A model generated the notes under the pieces. That model had not been told where the DNA came from, ran no database searches, and saw nothing but the letters and a program-made list of their open reading frames with translations. Below, piece by piece: positions 30,931 to 38,927 of a stretch of DNA of 40,228 bases. Source of the stretch: a bacterium (lineage in GTDB: Bacteria; Vulcanimicrobiota; Xenobia; Xenobiales; JADMJV01); contig JAFEBA010000138.1 in the NCBI GenBank assembly GCA_018266105.1, forward strand, positions 1 to 40,228. Reading direction: 5' to 3'. A program made the translations under genes and the position numbers. Within the stretch, counting starts at the first letter, position 1. Every line of letters begins with the position of its first letter.

Positions 30931-32235
30931 ATGTCCGCACACAGCGATACTTTACCCAAGAAATACCACGATGCCGTGCTGCGCTGGCAGCAGCAGTTCC
31001 TGCCCGACCTGGACTTCCTGCAGCAGAACTGGGACAAGCACTTCCCCAAGGATCCGTGTTTCAAGCTCTGTGCCTACCGAGAGCAGGGCATCTGCGGCCA
31101 CATTGAAGTCGGCGACGAAGCCGGCAAACCCAAGTACCAAAAGGCCTGCGAGATGTCCCCCGAGCAGGCCAACCACCTGCTCAAAGCCGTCAAAGCTCAG
31201 GCCAGCACCGAATTCGGAAGCATCCAGCAGCATCGTCTGACCCTGACCCGGGCCCAGAGCGAGCAAGATCAGTTCTGGGTCTTGCGCATGATGGCCGAGG
31301 AGTTGCGCCATGGCTACCAGATGCTCTACCTGCTACTGCAGGACGACTGGAAGAGCGTGGTCGGCCAGAGTGGCGAAGAAATGGTGGAAGAGATCCTCTC
31401 CATGAAGCCCGGCAGTCATGTGTTGGGCGCCTTCAATATCGATTTTGACAGTTTCGTGGACAACATCGTCTTCTGTGCCCTGATCGACCGAGTGGGCAAA
31501 TACCAGTTGACCATGCAGAAGGTCAGCGCCTATCAACCCATGGCCGAATCCATGCCGCCCATGCTACGCGAGGAAGCCTTCCACCTTGCAGCCGGGGTGA
31601 TCCCGCTGAGGCGCTGGATGCAGGAGGCCGCTCGTGGAGACATCTACGCCACCCCCAAAGCCATCCAACGCACTCTGAATAAGTGGTTACCGCGCGGACT
31701 GGAAATGTTTGGGGACGAGCGCGGCGGAGCCAGCAACATCAAGATGGGCTTCAAAGACCAGACCAACCAGGCCTCGCTGGACCAATACTATGTCGAAGTG
31801 ACCAAGATGATTCGCGACCTCAATCTGCGCTATCTGCGCGAGCGCCTGCCCAATCTGGATTCAGAGCGCCTGGATAGGGTCTTGTCGGATCTCGAGGGTG
31901 GCTCACGCAGTCAGGACATCGAACCCGACGAAATCTTGCGCCAGCCGGCCAAGGGGTACTTCCGGCGCCGCGGAGTGCATGCCTATGAGATGATTGGGAC
32001 CGACGGACGCGTCTACAAAGATGTGCTAGAATACATAGGCCACTTGCGGCACAGTCTACCAGAGTCATATTTAGCCAGCAACGACTTTCGACACTACCTG
32101 GAACTGCTCAAGAAGGTGGTCCAGGGAACCATCACCAGAGACGAAGCGCAGAAAAGCTCTCCTCAGCTCTCACGCGTCGGGGGTAGCTGTCCCTGCTCTA
32201 AATCCGTCCGCTGGATTTTGCCGGAAACGGCTTAG
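30931..32235 (+). CDS. PaaA/BoxB-like ferritin-fold di-iron oxygenase homologue
   Basis: A 434-residue soluble protein with the iron-ligand pattern of the PaaA/BoxB group: glutamate in ASTEFGSIQQH, ExxH in AEELRHGYQM, and a second ExxH in REEAFHLAAG. PaaA and BoxB epoxidise CoA-linked aromatic rings. No paaBCDE, box or CoA-ligase gene is near, so aromatic degradation is not supported. Four cysteines near the N-terminus (C-x3-C-x7-C-x17-C, from DPCFKLC) and a C-terminal CPC are additions I do not know from the family. Start ATG 30931 follows GGAG. Confidence 0.78.
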   Translation: MSAHSDTLPKKYHDAVLRWQQQFLPDLDFLQQNWDKHFPKDPCFKLCAYREQGICGHIEVGDEAGKPKYQKACEMSPEQANHLLKAVKAQASTEFGSIQQHRLTLTRAQSEQDQFWVLRMMAEELRHGYQMLYLLLQDDWKSVVGQSGEEMVEEILSMKPGSHVLGAFNIDFDSFVDNIVFCALIDRVGKYQLTMQKVSAYQPMAESMPPMLREEAFHLAAGVIPLRRWMQEAARGDIYATPKAIQRTLNKWLPRGLEMFGDERGGASNIKMGFKDQTNQASLDQYYVEVTKMIRDLNLRYLRERLPNLDSERLDRVLSDLEGGSRSQDIEPDEILRQPAKGYFRRRGVHAYEMIGTDGRVYKDVLEYIGHLRHSLPESYLASNDFRHYLELLKKVVQGTITRDEAQKSSPQLSRVGGSCPCSKSVRWILPETA

Positions 32236-32247
32236 GAGGACACACTC

Positions 32248-32979
32248 ATGCAAATCAACCTGGCCGAGGCGCTCAATCCGAACGCCAACGACCCGGAAGG
32301 CCTCAAGAAAGCTGCCATCTTTCTGGTCCTTTGCATTCTCTGCACCTTCCTGGGGGGTCTGATTCTGCCGGCCATCTTCGTGTTGCTCTTCATGCCCGGC
32401 TATACCCTGGCCGCCATGCGCAATCGCGCCACCGGCGACGAAAACGGCCGCCTGCCAGACCCGGTCAATCCCGGACATTGCTGGCACGGCCTGATGGCAG
32501 TGCTGGTCGCCATCGTCTACTCCATTCCGGCCATGGGCGTGGGCTTCATGGCCCTGATGAGCGCGGCCGGAGCCGCGACCGGACTGGTCAACCGCTCGGC
32601 CGCCACCGGCCTGGCGGGAATGGCCGGCTTTGGCGTGCTGGGAATGGCAGCGCTGATTCTTCTGTTCGTGATCACCTGCTTCATTCCAATGCTCGGGCTG
32701 CAGTACTGCAAAAACAATCAGATTGGAGACACTCTGAAAATTGGCGAAGTCTTCAGCGGAATGTTGAGCAGCCCGCTCGACTACGCCCTGGTCGTGATCG
32801 CCTTCATCGGCATCAACTTTGCTTTCGGATTCATCCCGGTGGCCGGCTCGATTGTGGCCGCGCCCTTGAGTTGTTTGGTGATGGCCAACCTGGCCGGTCA
32901 ATACGGCGAAAAGGTCCTCAACATGCACGAGAACTGCATGGCCCGCGAAGTGGGAACGGGCATCAACAAGTTCGAGTAG
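32248..32979 (+). CDS. DUF4013-like membrane protein
   Basis: A 243-residue protein with about five or six hydrophobic helices (roughly 22-55, 78-110, 118-150 and 170-225) and a polar N-terminus, matching DUF4013-type proteins of unknown function. ATG 32248 has a strong ribosome site (GGAGGA). It is 12 bases after the di-iron gene and closes the transcript before a strong terminator. Confidence 0.8.
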   Translation: MQINLAEALNPNANDPEGLKKAAIFLVLCILCTFLGGLILPAIFVLLFMPGYTLAAMRNRATGDENGRLPDPVNPGHCWHGLMAVLVAIVYSIPAMGVGFMALMSAAGAATGLVNRSAATGLAGMAGFGVLGMAALILLFVITCFIPMLGLQYCKNNQIGDTLKIGEVFSGMLSSPLDYALVVIAFIGINFAFGFIPVAGSIVAAPLSCLVMANLAGQYGEKVLNMHENCMAREVGTGINKFE

Positions 32980-32995
32980 TCAAAGCCCTTCGAGC

Positions 32996-33026
32996 AAAAA
33001 AAGGCGGCCGGGTGGCCGCCTTTTTT
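32996..33026 (+). terminator. Rho-independent terminator after the DUF4013-like gene
   Basis: GGCGGCC (33003-33009) pairs with GGCCGCC (33014-33020) around GGGT, flanked by seven A and six T. The A tract makes it likely to work for the opposite-strand small gene (33048-33173) as well. Confidence 0.92.
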
Positions 33027-33047
33027 GCATCCCCCACATCGCTGTGG

Positions 33048-33173
33048 CTATAGGAAGGGCATCCGGAAGAACAGATAGGACCCGACCACCACGAAGAAGA
33101 TGAAATAACACAAGCCAGCGAGGTACGGACCTACGGGCATGTAATCGCTATATTCGTTAGTTTGGCTGCTCAT
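33048..33173 (-). CDS. 41-residue single-pass membrane protein
   Basis: An open frame from ATG 33173 to TAG 33048 encodes MSSQTNEYSDYMPVGPYLAG and then one strongly hydrophobic segment (about 18-36: LAGLCYFIFFVVVGSYLFF) ending in RMPFL. A polar N-terminus followed by one helix is typical of a small membrane protein. It lies 36 bases downstream of the transglutaminase-like gene on the same strand and before the bidirectional terminator. No family is known to me and no good ribosome site is visible; it may depend on coupling or be chance. Confidence 0.6.
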   Translation of the reverse strand: MSSQTNEYSDYMPVGPYLAGLCYFIFFVVVGSYLFFRMPFL

Positions 33174-33209
33174 AATCAGGCCGTTCTGAGCCTGGGGCGA
33201 GATTCCTTC

Positions 33210-34481
33210 TCACCGGATCTCGTATTCCACCAACCCCCAATAACGAGCTTCCTGAGGAAACTTGGCGCAGACTTGCAGAGGCACAGCGCGCTGAGGACAG
33301 GTTACCATTCCCTCGAAGTAGCTACCGCGTGAGACAAGCTTTGCACACAGTTCCTTGCCGGCAAAGAGCGCGACCTCCTCAGCCCCGGGGACGCGCAGAC
33401 GGAATTGTTGGCGAGCGCCCGCCCGGAGCTGTCCGTCCAGAGGAGTGAGCAGCTCGGCTCCTGCCCGCTCAAAGCTTCCAAAGGTTCTTGGAAAGGGTCG
33501 AGAGGCAGCCTGGCGGGCTTGCACGTCGATCTCAAGCAGTCCTCGATAGGTCTGGGGCGACTCCAGATTCCCCTCCCAGGCGGCCTCGCGTTGACGACCA
33601 AAAATCAGGAGGCGGTATTTGCCGGGCTGAGGACAGCGAACCTTGACCTGCAATGAACCGCGGGGACTCTGAGAAAAAGTCCAGTTCTCCAACTTACGTC
33701 CGCTGCTATCGCGCAATTCCGAGATCCCAACCACATCCGATGGGGCCCGAAAGGAGAGAACGCTATCGGGGGCCAGCACGGCCGGCTCGCGCAGGTCATC
33801 CGGTGGCATCATCCCATAGCGAAAAAAGAGCGCGGAAAACTGCGGGGTGGCTTCAAAACGCTGGCTACTCCAGGGGCTGGAAAGCATCTGCCAGTGAGAC
33901 TCTTTGGGTAAATGGGTGAACACGAACTGCTCAGGCGGAGTGAGATACCAGAAGTCATCGAAAGCCTTCTTAAATCGAGCTTCCGAGTCCACACTGCCGG
34001 CAGCCCAGGTCACGTCCAGCAAACGCCAGCGGCCGCGCAGATAGACCGCATTCCAACCGTGGCCGGCCATATTGTCAGGGAGCTTGAAGGGCAGGCTGTC
34101 GTTGAAAGCAGACTTGCCTGAGATGAACTCGGCTCTCAATCCCGCCTTCTGGGCCAATGCTTGAAACAGTCGAGCGTAGCCCTCGCAAACGGCTTTGCGG
34201 TTCTGCAGCACATCTTCGGGTTGCTGGCCGCCCAGACGATTGCTGCGGAGTCCATCCAGGTCATAGACCACCCGATCAGCGATCCAGCGAAAGATACTAC
34301 GAGCTTTCTCGTCGTCACTGTAACCCGAGGGACAGAGGTAGCGCGCCAACTCATCCAGCGACCTCTCTTTTTGAGCCGGTGCAGCCAGGGCCCGCTGGTC
34401 GATGCGCTCGAAATGGGCGGGCTCAGCCAAGGCCAGAGCCAGACCAAAGGCCAGGGCAGCCAGAAAAGCTCTAATTTTCAA
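33210..34481 (-). CDS. Exported transglutaminase-like protein
   Basis: A 423-residue protein. The TTG start (34481) follows an AGG and gives MKIRAFLAALAFGLALALA, a signal peptide. The transglutaminase-like domain (about 35-190) has the catalytic triad in order: KAVCEGYARLF (Cys), AGHGWNAVYL (His) and WRLLDVTWAAG (Asp), of the kyphoscoliosis-peptidase type. The remainder, to 423, is beta-rich with two repeats of a domain around YRLLIFGRQREAAW. It overlaps the ABC permease gene by 11 bases, and could modify exported or envelope proteins. Confidence 0.85.
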   Translation of the reverse strand: MKIRAFLAALAFGLALALAEPAHFERIDQRALAAPAQKERSLDELARYLCPSGYSDDEKARSIFRWIADRVVYDLDGLRSNRLGGQQPEDVLQNRKAVCEGYARLFQALAQKAGLRAEFISGKSAFNDSLPFKLPDNMAGHGWNAVYLRGRWRLLDVTWAAGSVDSEARFKKAFDDFWYLTPPEQFVFTHLPKESHWQMLSSPWSSQRFEATPQFSALFFRYGMMPPDDLREPAVLAPDSVLSFRAPSDVVGISELRDSSGRKLENWTFSQSPRGSLQVKVRCPQPGKYRLLIFGRQREAAWEGNLESPQTYRGLLEIDVQARQAASRPFPRTFGSFERAGAELLTPLDGQLRAGARQQFRLRVPGAEEVALFAGKELCAKLVSRGSYFEGMVTCPQRAVPLQVCAKFPQEARYWGLVEYEIR

Positions 34482-35661
34482 AGCGCAAGGCCTGAATCGG
34501 ATTGGCCCGGGCGGCCCGCATGGCGGGGTAGACTCCAGCCAGCAATCCCACACCCAAGGAGCAGGCCAGGGCCAGCGACACCGCCCATCCCGAAATGTGC
34601 ACGGGCAGTCCCGTGCGCGTCATCACCAGAGCGGCCAGGGCTACGCCTGAGACCAGGCCGCTCAATCCTCCCATCAAACCCAAAACCATGGACTCTCCAA
34701 AGAACTGCAGAAAGATGTCGCGATGCCGTGCTCCCACCGCTTTGCGAATACCGATCTCACGCGTGCGCTCCATCACCGACACCAACATGATGTTGACGAT
34801 GCCGATGCAACCCACCAGCAGCGAGACGGCCGCCACACCGGAAACGAAGGCGGTCAAGGTGCCGGTAATGGTGCCCAGAATCGAAATCATCTCCTCCTGA
34901 GTGTGAAAGTGAAAATCGTCTTTGCGCATGTGCCGACCTGAGAGAAACTCGATGATCCGCTCCTTGATCAGGGGCAAATCCTCCGTGCGCCGGGCCCAAA
35001 CCAGCACTGCGTTGAGCTTGTCGGTGTCCAACAAGTCCTGAGCGGTCGTGATGGGCACGATCACCAGATCATCCAGATCGTCCCCCATCATTTCGCCCTT
35101 TTTTTCCATGACTCCCACCACTGTGAAGCGCCGACCAGAGATCCGGACAGTCTCCCCGATAGGATCAAAGCCGGAGAAAAGTTTGGCCTTGACCTTCTGT
35201 CCGATCACGCAGGTTTTACGATGTTGCTCCACGTCCAGGGTGGAAAGGAAGGCGCCCGACTCCACCCGATGATTGACCAGCTCAGTGTAGTTCTCGGTGA
35301 AACCTCGCACGGAAGTCTTGTATTCCTGGTTACCGGCCCGAATGTAAGCCGAGCCCACCACGATCGGAACCTGGTCTAAGACTTCCGGCACTCGCCGATT
35401 GATCTCGCGACTGTCTTCCAGACGCAGCTTGGACGGCTCGATGGGCGGATCCATTTTGCCGGGATGGATCACCATGCCGTTGCGTCCGAAGCCGATACCG
35501 CGCATCTGATCATCCACGAAGGTCTTGGCCGACTCGCCCAGCGAGACCAGAATGATCACCAGAGCCACTCCGATCACCACACCTAACATGGTCAGACCCG
35601 AGCGGACCTTATTGGCCGCCAGAGAATCAACCGCCGAAGCCAAAATATCACTGCCGGTCAC
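34471..35661 (-). CDS. MacB/FtsX-type ABC transporter permease
   Basis: A 396-residue permease with four membrane helices: one near 20-45, and three near 270-390, with a large periplasmic domain between, as in MacB and LolC. Conserved parts are NKVRSGLTMLGVVIGVALVI, GIVNIMLVSVMERTREIGIRKAVGA and PAMRAARANPIQALRFE. GTG 35661 overlaps the ATPase stop. It forms a complete exporter with the two upstream genes. Confidence 0.93.
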   Translation of the reverse strand: MTGSDILASAVDSLAANKVRSGLTMLGVVIGVALVIILVSLGESAKTFVDDQMRGIGFGRNGMVIHPGKMDPPIEPSKLRLEDSREINRRVPEVLDQVPIVVGSAYIRAGNQEYKTSVRGFTENYTELVNHRVESGAFLSTLDVEQHRKTCVIGQKVKAKLFSGFDPIGETVRISGRRFTVVGVMEKKGEMMGDDLDDLVIVPITTAQDLLDTDKLNAVLVWARRTEDLPLIKERIIEFLSGRHMRKDDFHFHTQEEMISILGTITGTLTAFVSGVAAVSLLVGCIGIVNIMLVSVMERTREIGIRKAVGARHRDIFLQFFGESMVLGLMGGLSGLVSGVALAALVMTRTGLPVHISGWAVSLALACSLGVGLLAGVYPAMRAARANPIQALRFEN

Positions 35662-36341
35662 GTCTCGCTCTCGATCCGACCATCTCGCAGGCGCAGGATT
35701 CGACTGGCTCGCTCGGCCATTTCGGGTGAGTGAGTCACCATCACCAGGGTGGTACCTTCGCGATGCATCTTTTCAAAGAGCTGCATGATCTCTTCGCCGG
35801 TGCGTGTATCCAGATTGCCGGTGGGTTCATCGGCCAGCACCAGACTGGGATCCATGGCCAGTGCCCGGGCAATGGCCACGCGCTGCGACTCGCCTCCGCT
35901 GAGCATGCTGGGAGTGTGGTCCAGGCGATGAGACATGCGCACTCGCTCCAGCCCCTCCAAGGCCCGCTGACGGCGTTCGGCCGGAGGAACACCGGCATAC
36001 ATCATGGGCAATTCCACATTGCGCACGGCGCTCATGCGCGGCAGCAGATGGTAGTGCTGAAAGACGAATCCGATCTTGCGATTGCGCAGCCGGGCCAATC
36101 CATCGTCATCCAGGCTGGAAACAGCCACGCCGTCGATCAAGAGCTCTCCACTGGAGGGACGATCCAGACAACCCAGGAGATTGAGCAAGGAGGACTTGCC
36201 ACAGCCAGAGGGACCAAGCAAGGCGACGAAGTCGCCACGCCACACTCTTAAATCCATCTCGTGCACGGCCATGACCGGACCGGCGGGGGTGTCGTAATGC
36301 CTGGTCAGCTGGCGCAACTCCAGAACGGGAAGCTGAGTCAT
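35658..36341 (-). CDS. LolD/MacB-type ABC transporter ATPase
   Basis: A 227-residue ATPase with Walker A GPSGCGKSSLL, the Q-loop FVFQHYHLLP, the signature LSGGESQRVAIARAL, Walker B LVLADEPTGNLD and the switch histidine in VTHSPEMA. The sequence belongs to the lipoprotein/macrolide (LolD, MacB) group. The ATG at 36341 overlaps the adaptor stop by four bases. Confidence 0.96.
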   Translation of the reverse strand: MTQLPVLELRQLTRHYDTPAGPVMAVHEMDLRVWRGDFVALLGPSGCGKSSLLNLLGCLDRPSSGELLIDGVAVSSLDDDGLARLRNRKIGFVFQHYHLLPRMSAVRNVELPMMYAGVPPAERRQRALEGLERVRMSHRLDHTPSMLSGGESQRVAIARALAMDPSLVLADEPTGNLDTRTGEEIMQLFEKMHREGTTLVMVTHSPEMAERASRILRLRDGRIESET

Positions 36342-37762
36342 CGAATCAGCATTCCCTCAACGGCCCCGCCCGGGTTGGCAAGAATCCGATCCCCCCGCGC
36401 CAGACCTTTGGTAATCTCGATCTGAGAATTGTCCTTCTGGCCGATCTCCACCACCTGGCGCCGGGCCCGCCCTCCTTCGGCCTTGAAAACCACCCAGTCG
36501 CCCTCGCGATTAATGCAGGCACCCCGCGGAATGGTCAAGACGTCGTTGCGCTCGGCCAAGACCACCTGAGCAAAGACGGACATCCCGGGAAATAACATTC
36601 CCGCCGCCACGCCTGGCTTGAAGGCCACTCGCGCTCGAAAGACGCGGTCTTCGTCCTGAGTGGGACTGTTGCGCAGCTCTCGCTTGAGAAAGGCCTGGCT
36701 TTCGATGGCCTTAAGGGTGCCCGGAAAGACCTGGCCGGGATAGGCGTCACTGGTGATCTGGACCCCGGCTCCCAATCGGGCCTGAGCGCGGTCGCCCTCG
36801 TCCAGCAGCAACTCGACATAGATGCGGCCGGGATCGCTGATACGCAACACGACCTGGCCGGGGCTCACCAGCTCTCCGACCTCCACTTGCTCAAACTCCA
36901 CCACGCCTGCAGCGGGGCTGCGCAACTGCAGTTGCTCCAGACGGGTGCGGGCCTGACGCACCTGAGCCCGCACTGCCTCCAGCCTTTCCCCGGCTTCGGC
37001 CGCAGCCGCCTGAGCCACCTCGGCCTGCCCCAGGCCAGCCGAACTGGCCTGCAGATTCGCTTCGGAGCGAGCTACCTCGGCTCGCGCCACCCGCCGATCC
37101 TGGCTGACCGGACCGGTTTCGACCTCCCGCCAGCGAGCTTCGGCTTCACGCAAGGCTGACTCAGCGTTGCGCTGGGCCGCCTGGAAGTTCTCCAGGTCGC
37201 TGCGCGAGGTCGCCCCCTGGTCAAACAAATACTGACGACGTTGGAGGTCGCGCCGGGTTTCCTGGATGCGCTGGCGAGCCCGATCATAGACGGCCTTCAC
37301 GGCCAGGCGCTGTTCCGAGCGGGGCCCCGCCTCCAGCTTATTTTGTTGAGCTTGAGCCACCTGAACACCGGCACGGGCGACATCCAGCTCGGCCTGCACG
37401 CGTCGGCGGGTCAGGTCAGCCTGAACCAGGCTCTGCTGCAATCCTCGGGCCGCCGCCCTTTCCTGGGCCAGGAGCTGATCCAGGGTGGCCCGCTGTTCCG
37501 CACCATCCAGTTCGGCCAGAAGCTGCCCGGCGGCCACCTTCTCTCCGCGGGCCACGGCCAATCTCTTCAGGCGCCCCTGCACCTGCGAGGCCACGCTGAC
37601 TTCCACCCAGGAGCGCACCACCCCGTCCTCGTCTAACACCTGGGCCAGACGACGCCTCTCCACGGTGAGCAAATCCACCGGTTTAGCGCGAGGCCACAAC
37701 CACCAGGCCAGGGCCAATCCCAGGCAAAACAAGGCCAGCAATACCCAGTGGACCAATTTCAC
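36338..37762 (-). CDS. HlyD/MacA-family periplasmic adaptor
   Basis: A 474-residue protein anchored by one N-terminal helix (about 5-25). Barrel-sandwich halves flank a coiled-coil hairpin (about 95-270, with RQRIQETRRDLQRRQYLFDQ), followed by a beta-barrel and membrane-proximal domain with YPGQVFPGTLKAIESQ. Such adaptors bridge an inner-membrane pump and an outer-membrane duct. The order adaptor, ATPase, permease equals MacA plus a split MacB. No TolC is adjacent. The start is GTG 37762; the ribosome site is weak. Confidence 0.9.
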   Translation of the reverse strand: MKLVHWVLLALFCLGLALAWWLWPRAKPVDLLTVERRRLAQVLDEDGVVRSWVEVSVASQVQGRLKRLAVARGEKVAAGQLLAELDGAEQRATLDQLLAQERAAARGLQQSLVQADLTRRRVQAELDVARAGVQVAQAQQNKLEAGPRSEQRLAVKAVYDRARQRIQETRRDLQRRQYLFDQGATSRSDLENFQAAQRNAESALREAEARWREVETGPVSQDRRVARAEVARSEANLQASSAGLGQAEVAQAAAAEAGERLEAVRAQVRQARTRLEQLQLRSPAAGVVEFEQVEVGELVSPGQVVLRISDPGRIYVELLLDEGDRAQARLGAGVQITSDAYPGQVFPGTLKAIESQAFLKRELRNSPTQDEDRVFRARVAFKPGVAAGMLFPGMSVFAQVVLAERNDVLTIPRGACINREGDWVVFKAEGGRARRQVVEIGQKDNSQIEITKGLARGDRILANPGGAVEGMLIR

Positions 37763-37817
37763 CGGTTTGGCTTCTGGTCACCGGGGAAGCCCCCTGCCAA
37801 TAGCAAAGCCAGTGAAA

Positions 37818-38927
37818 ATGGATCTGATCCAGTTGCGCCAAACCTACCCGCGGCCCCAGCCCTTGCTGGTCCTGGGCCAGCAGCTCCGCAAGCAGCACAG
37901 CTCGGAGCATGCCATCTGGCTTTTGCAGCAGCTGGAGATGTACTGGGATGCGTTACGCCTGGAAGCCTTTCGACAGCCCCTGCATTTGCATTTTGAGTCG
38001 CAAGCCTTGCAGATGGGCAGTCGCTGGCCGCTGGCCGAGCGACGAGCGCGGGAACTTTTCAAGAGGTTTCCTCAGGCTCGACTGCTCGAAATTGGCGCCG
38101 GCATCGGTGGAGACTCTCTGGAACTGGCCCGCACGCGAGAGTTTCGAGCAGTAGAACAGGAAGACGGGCGGCGCCTGTACCTGGAGCACAACCTCAGGGT
38201 CAGCGGTTTTGCGCGAGTGGAAGTCTGCGGCGGTGACGGTCTCAATCAACTCGAGGGGGTGCAGTTGATCTACGCGGATCCGGCCCGGCGTAATGCCAAA
38301 GGCCGCCAGTGGCACGATCTGAGCCCCGATCCGTTAGCCCTCTGGGGATTGGGCCTGCCGTGCTGCCTCAAACTCTCACCCGGTCTGGATGAAAGCGCTC
38401 TTCCGACTGGATGCGATCTGGACTACGTCAGTCATCAGGGAGTTTGCAAGGAGGCCGTGGCCTGGACTCCGGGTAGCGGAAAAGTGCGAGCCCATCTGCA
38501 TCAGCCCAACGGGGACTGGCTGGTTGCCGAGCGCCGCCCGGCTCCGCCCTGTATTGACCTGTTGCCCGGTATGTGGGTGCACGAACCGGATCCGGCTGCT
38601 ATTCGGGCCCAGGCCTGGCCCGTTGAGGGGGGCCGGATCGACGAATCACTGGCCTTGTTGGCCACCCCGCCGGGAGTGGTCAGTCCCTGGACTCAGGCTT
38701 TTGAGGTGCTGGAAATCGCCGACGCCGACCGCAAGAATCTGGTGCAACTGCAAAAGAAATATGATTTCCAGCCGCTTGAGATCAAAAAACGCGGCTTTGA
38801 GGTGGAACCCGAAGAACTCAGAAAAAAACTCCCGCGCGGCCGAACGGGCGGCGCGGGAGTTCTCTATCTCACTCGGGTGGCGGGTCGCCACCGGGCTCTC
38901 GTGTGCCGCAGGCCAGCACAGGCTTAA
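37818..38927 (+). CDS. SAM-dependent methyltransferase with THUMP-like C-terminal domain
   Basis: A 369-residue class I methyltransferase. Motif I is LLEIGAGIGGDSLELA (about 92-107), with a GDGLNQL segment after it and YADPARR as motif IV. The C-terminal part (about 300-369) resembles the THUMP-like domain of the PG_1098 family (LEIKKRGFEVEPEELRKKL). The substrate is not known; RNA is plausible. ATG 37818 is preferred; GTG 37812 is two codons upstream. The open frame reaching back to 37485 is antisense to the adaptor gene. Confidence 0.82.
   Translation: MDLIQLRQTYPRPQPLLVLGQQLRKQHSSEHAIWLLQQLEMYWDALRLEAFRQPLHLHFESQALQMGSRWPLAERRARELFKRFPQARLLEIGAGIGGDSLELARTREFRAVEQEDGRRLYLEHNLRVSGFARVEVCGGDGLNQLEGVQLIYADPARRNAKGRQWHDLSPDPLALWGLGLPCCLKLSPGLDESALPTGCDLDYVSHQGVCKEAVAWTPGSGKVRAHLHQPNGDWLVAERRPAPPCIDLLPGMWVHEPDPAAIRAQAWPVEGGRIDESLALLATPPGVVSPWTQAFEVLEIADADRKNLVQLQKKYDFQPLEIKKRGFEVEPEELRKKLPRGRTGGAGVLYLTRVAGRHRALVCRRPAQA
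38822..38861 (-). terminator. Minus-strand terminator lying in the methyltransferase coding sequence
   Basis: The 11-base perfect stem AACTCCCGCGC (38827-38837) with GCGCGGGAGTT (38851-38861) around a 13-base loop is followed, on the minus strand, by seven T (complement of 38822-38828). It lies about 65 bases after the stop of the hydrolase gene (38924) and within the codons for KLPRGRTGGAGV of the methyltransferase. It therefore has a coding and a terminating role. Confidence 0.65.

Noticed and set aside
32170..32928. 252-codon minus-strand frame opposite the DUF4013-like gene
   Set aside because: His/Asp/Gln-rich antisense shadow with no membrane or enzyme pattern.
37485..37811. N-terminal extension of the methyltransferase
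   Set aside because: It is antisense to the adaptor gene; domain homology begins after 37818.
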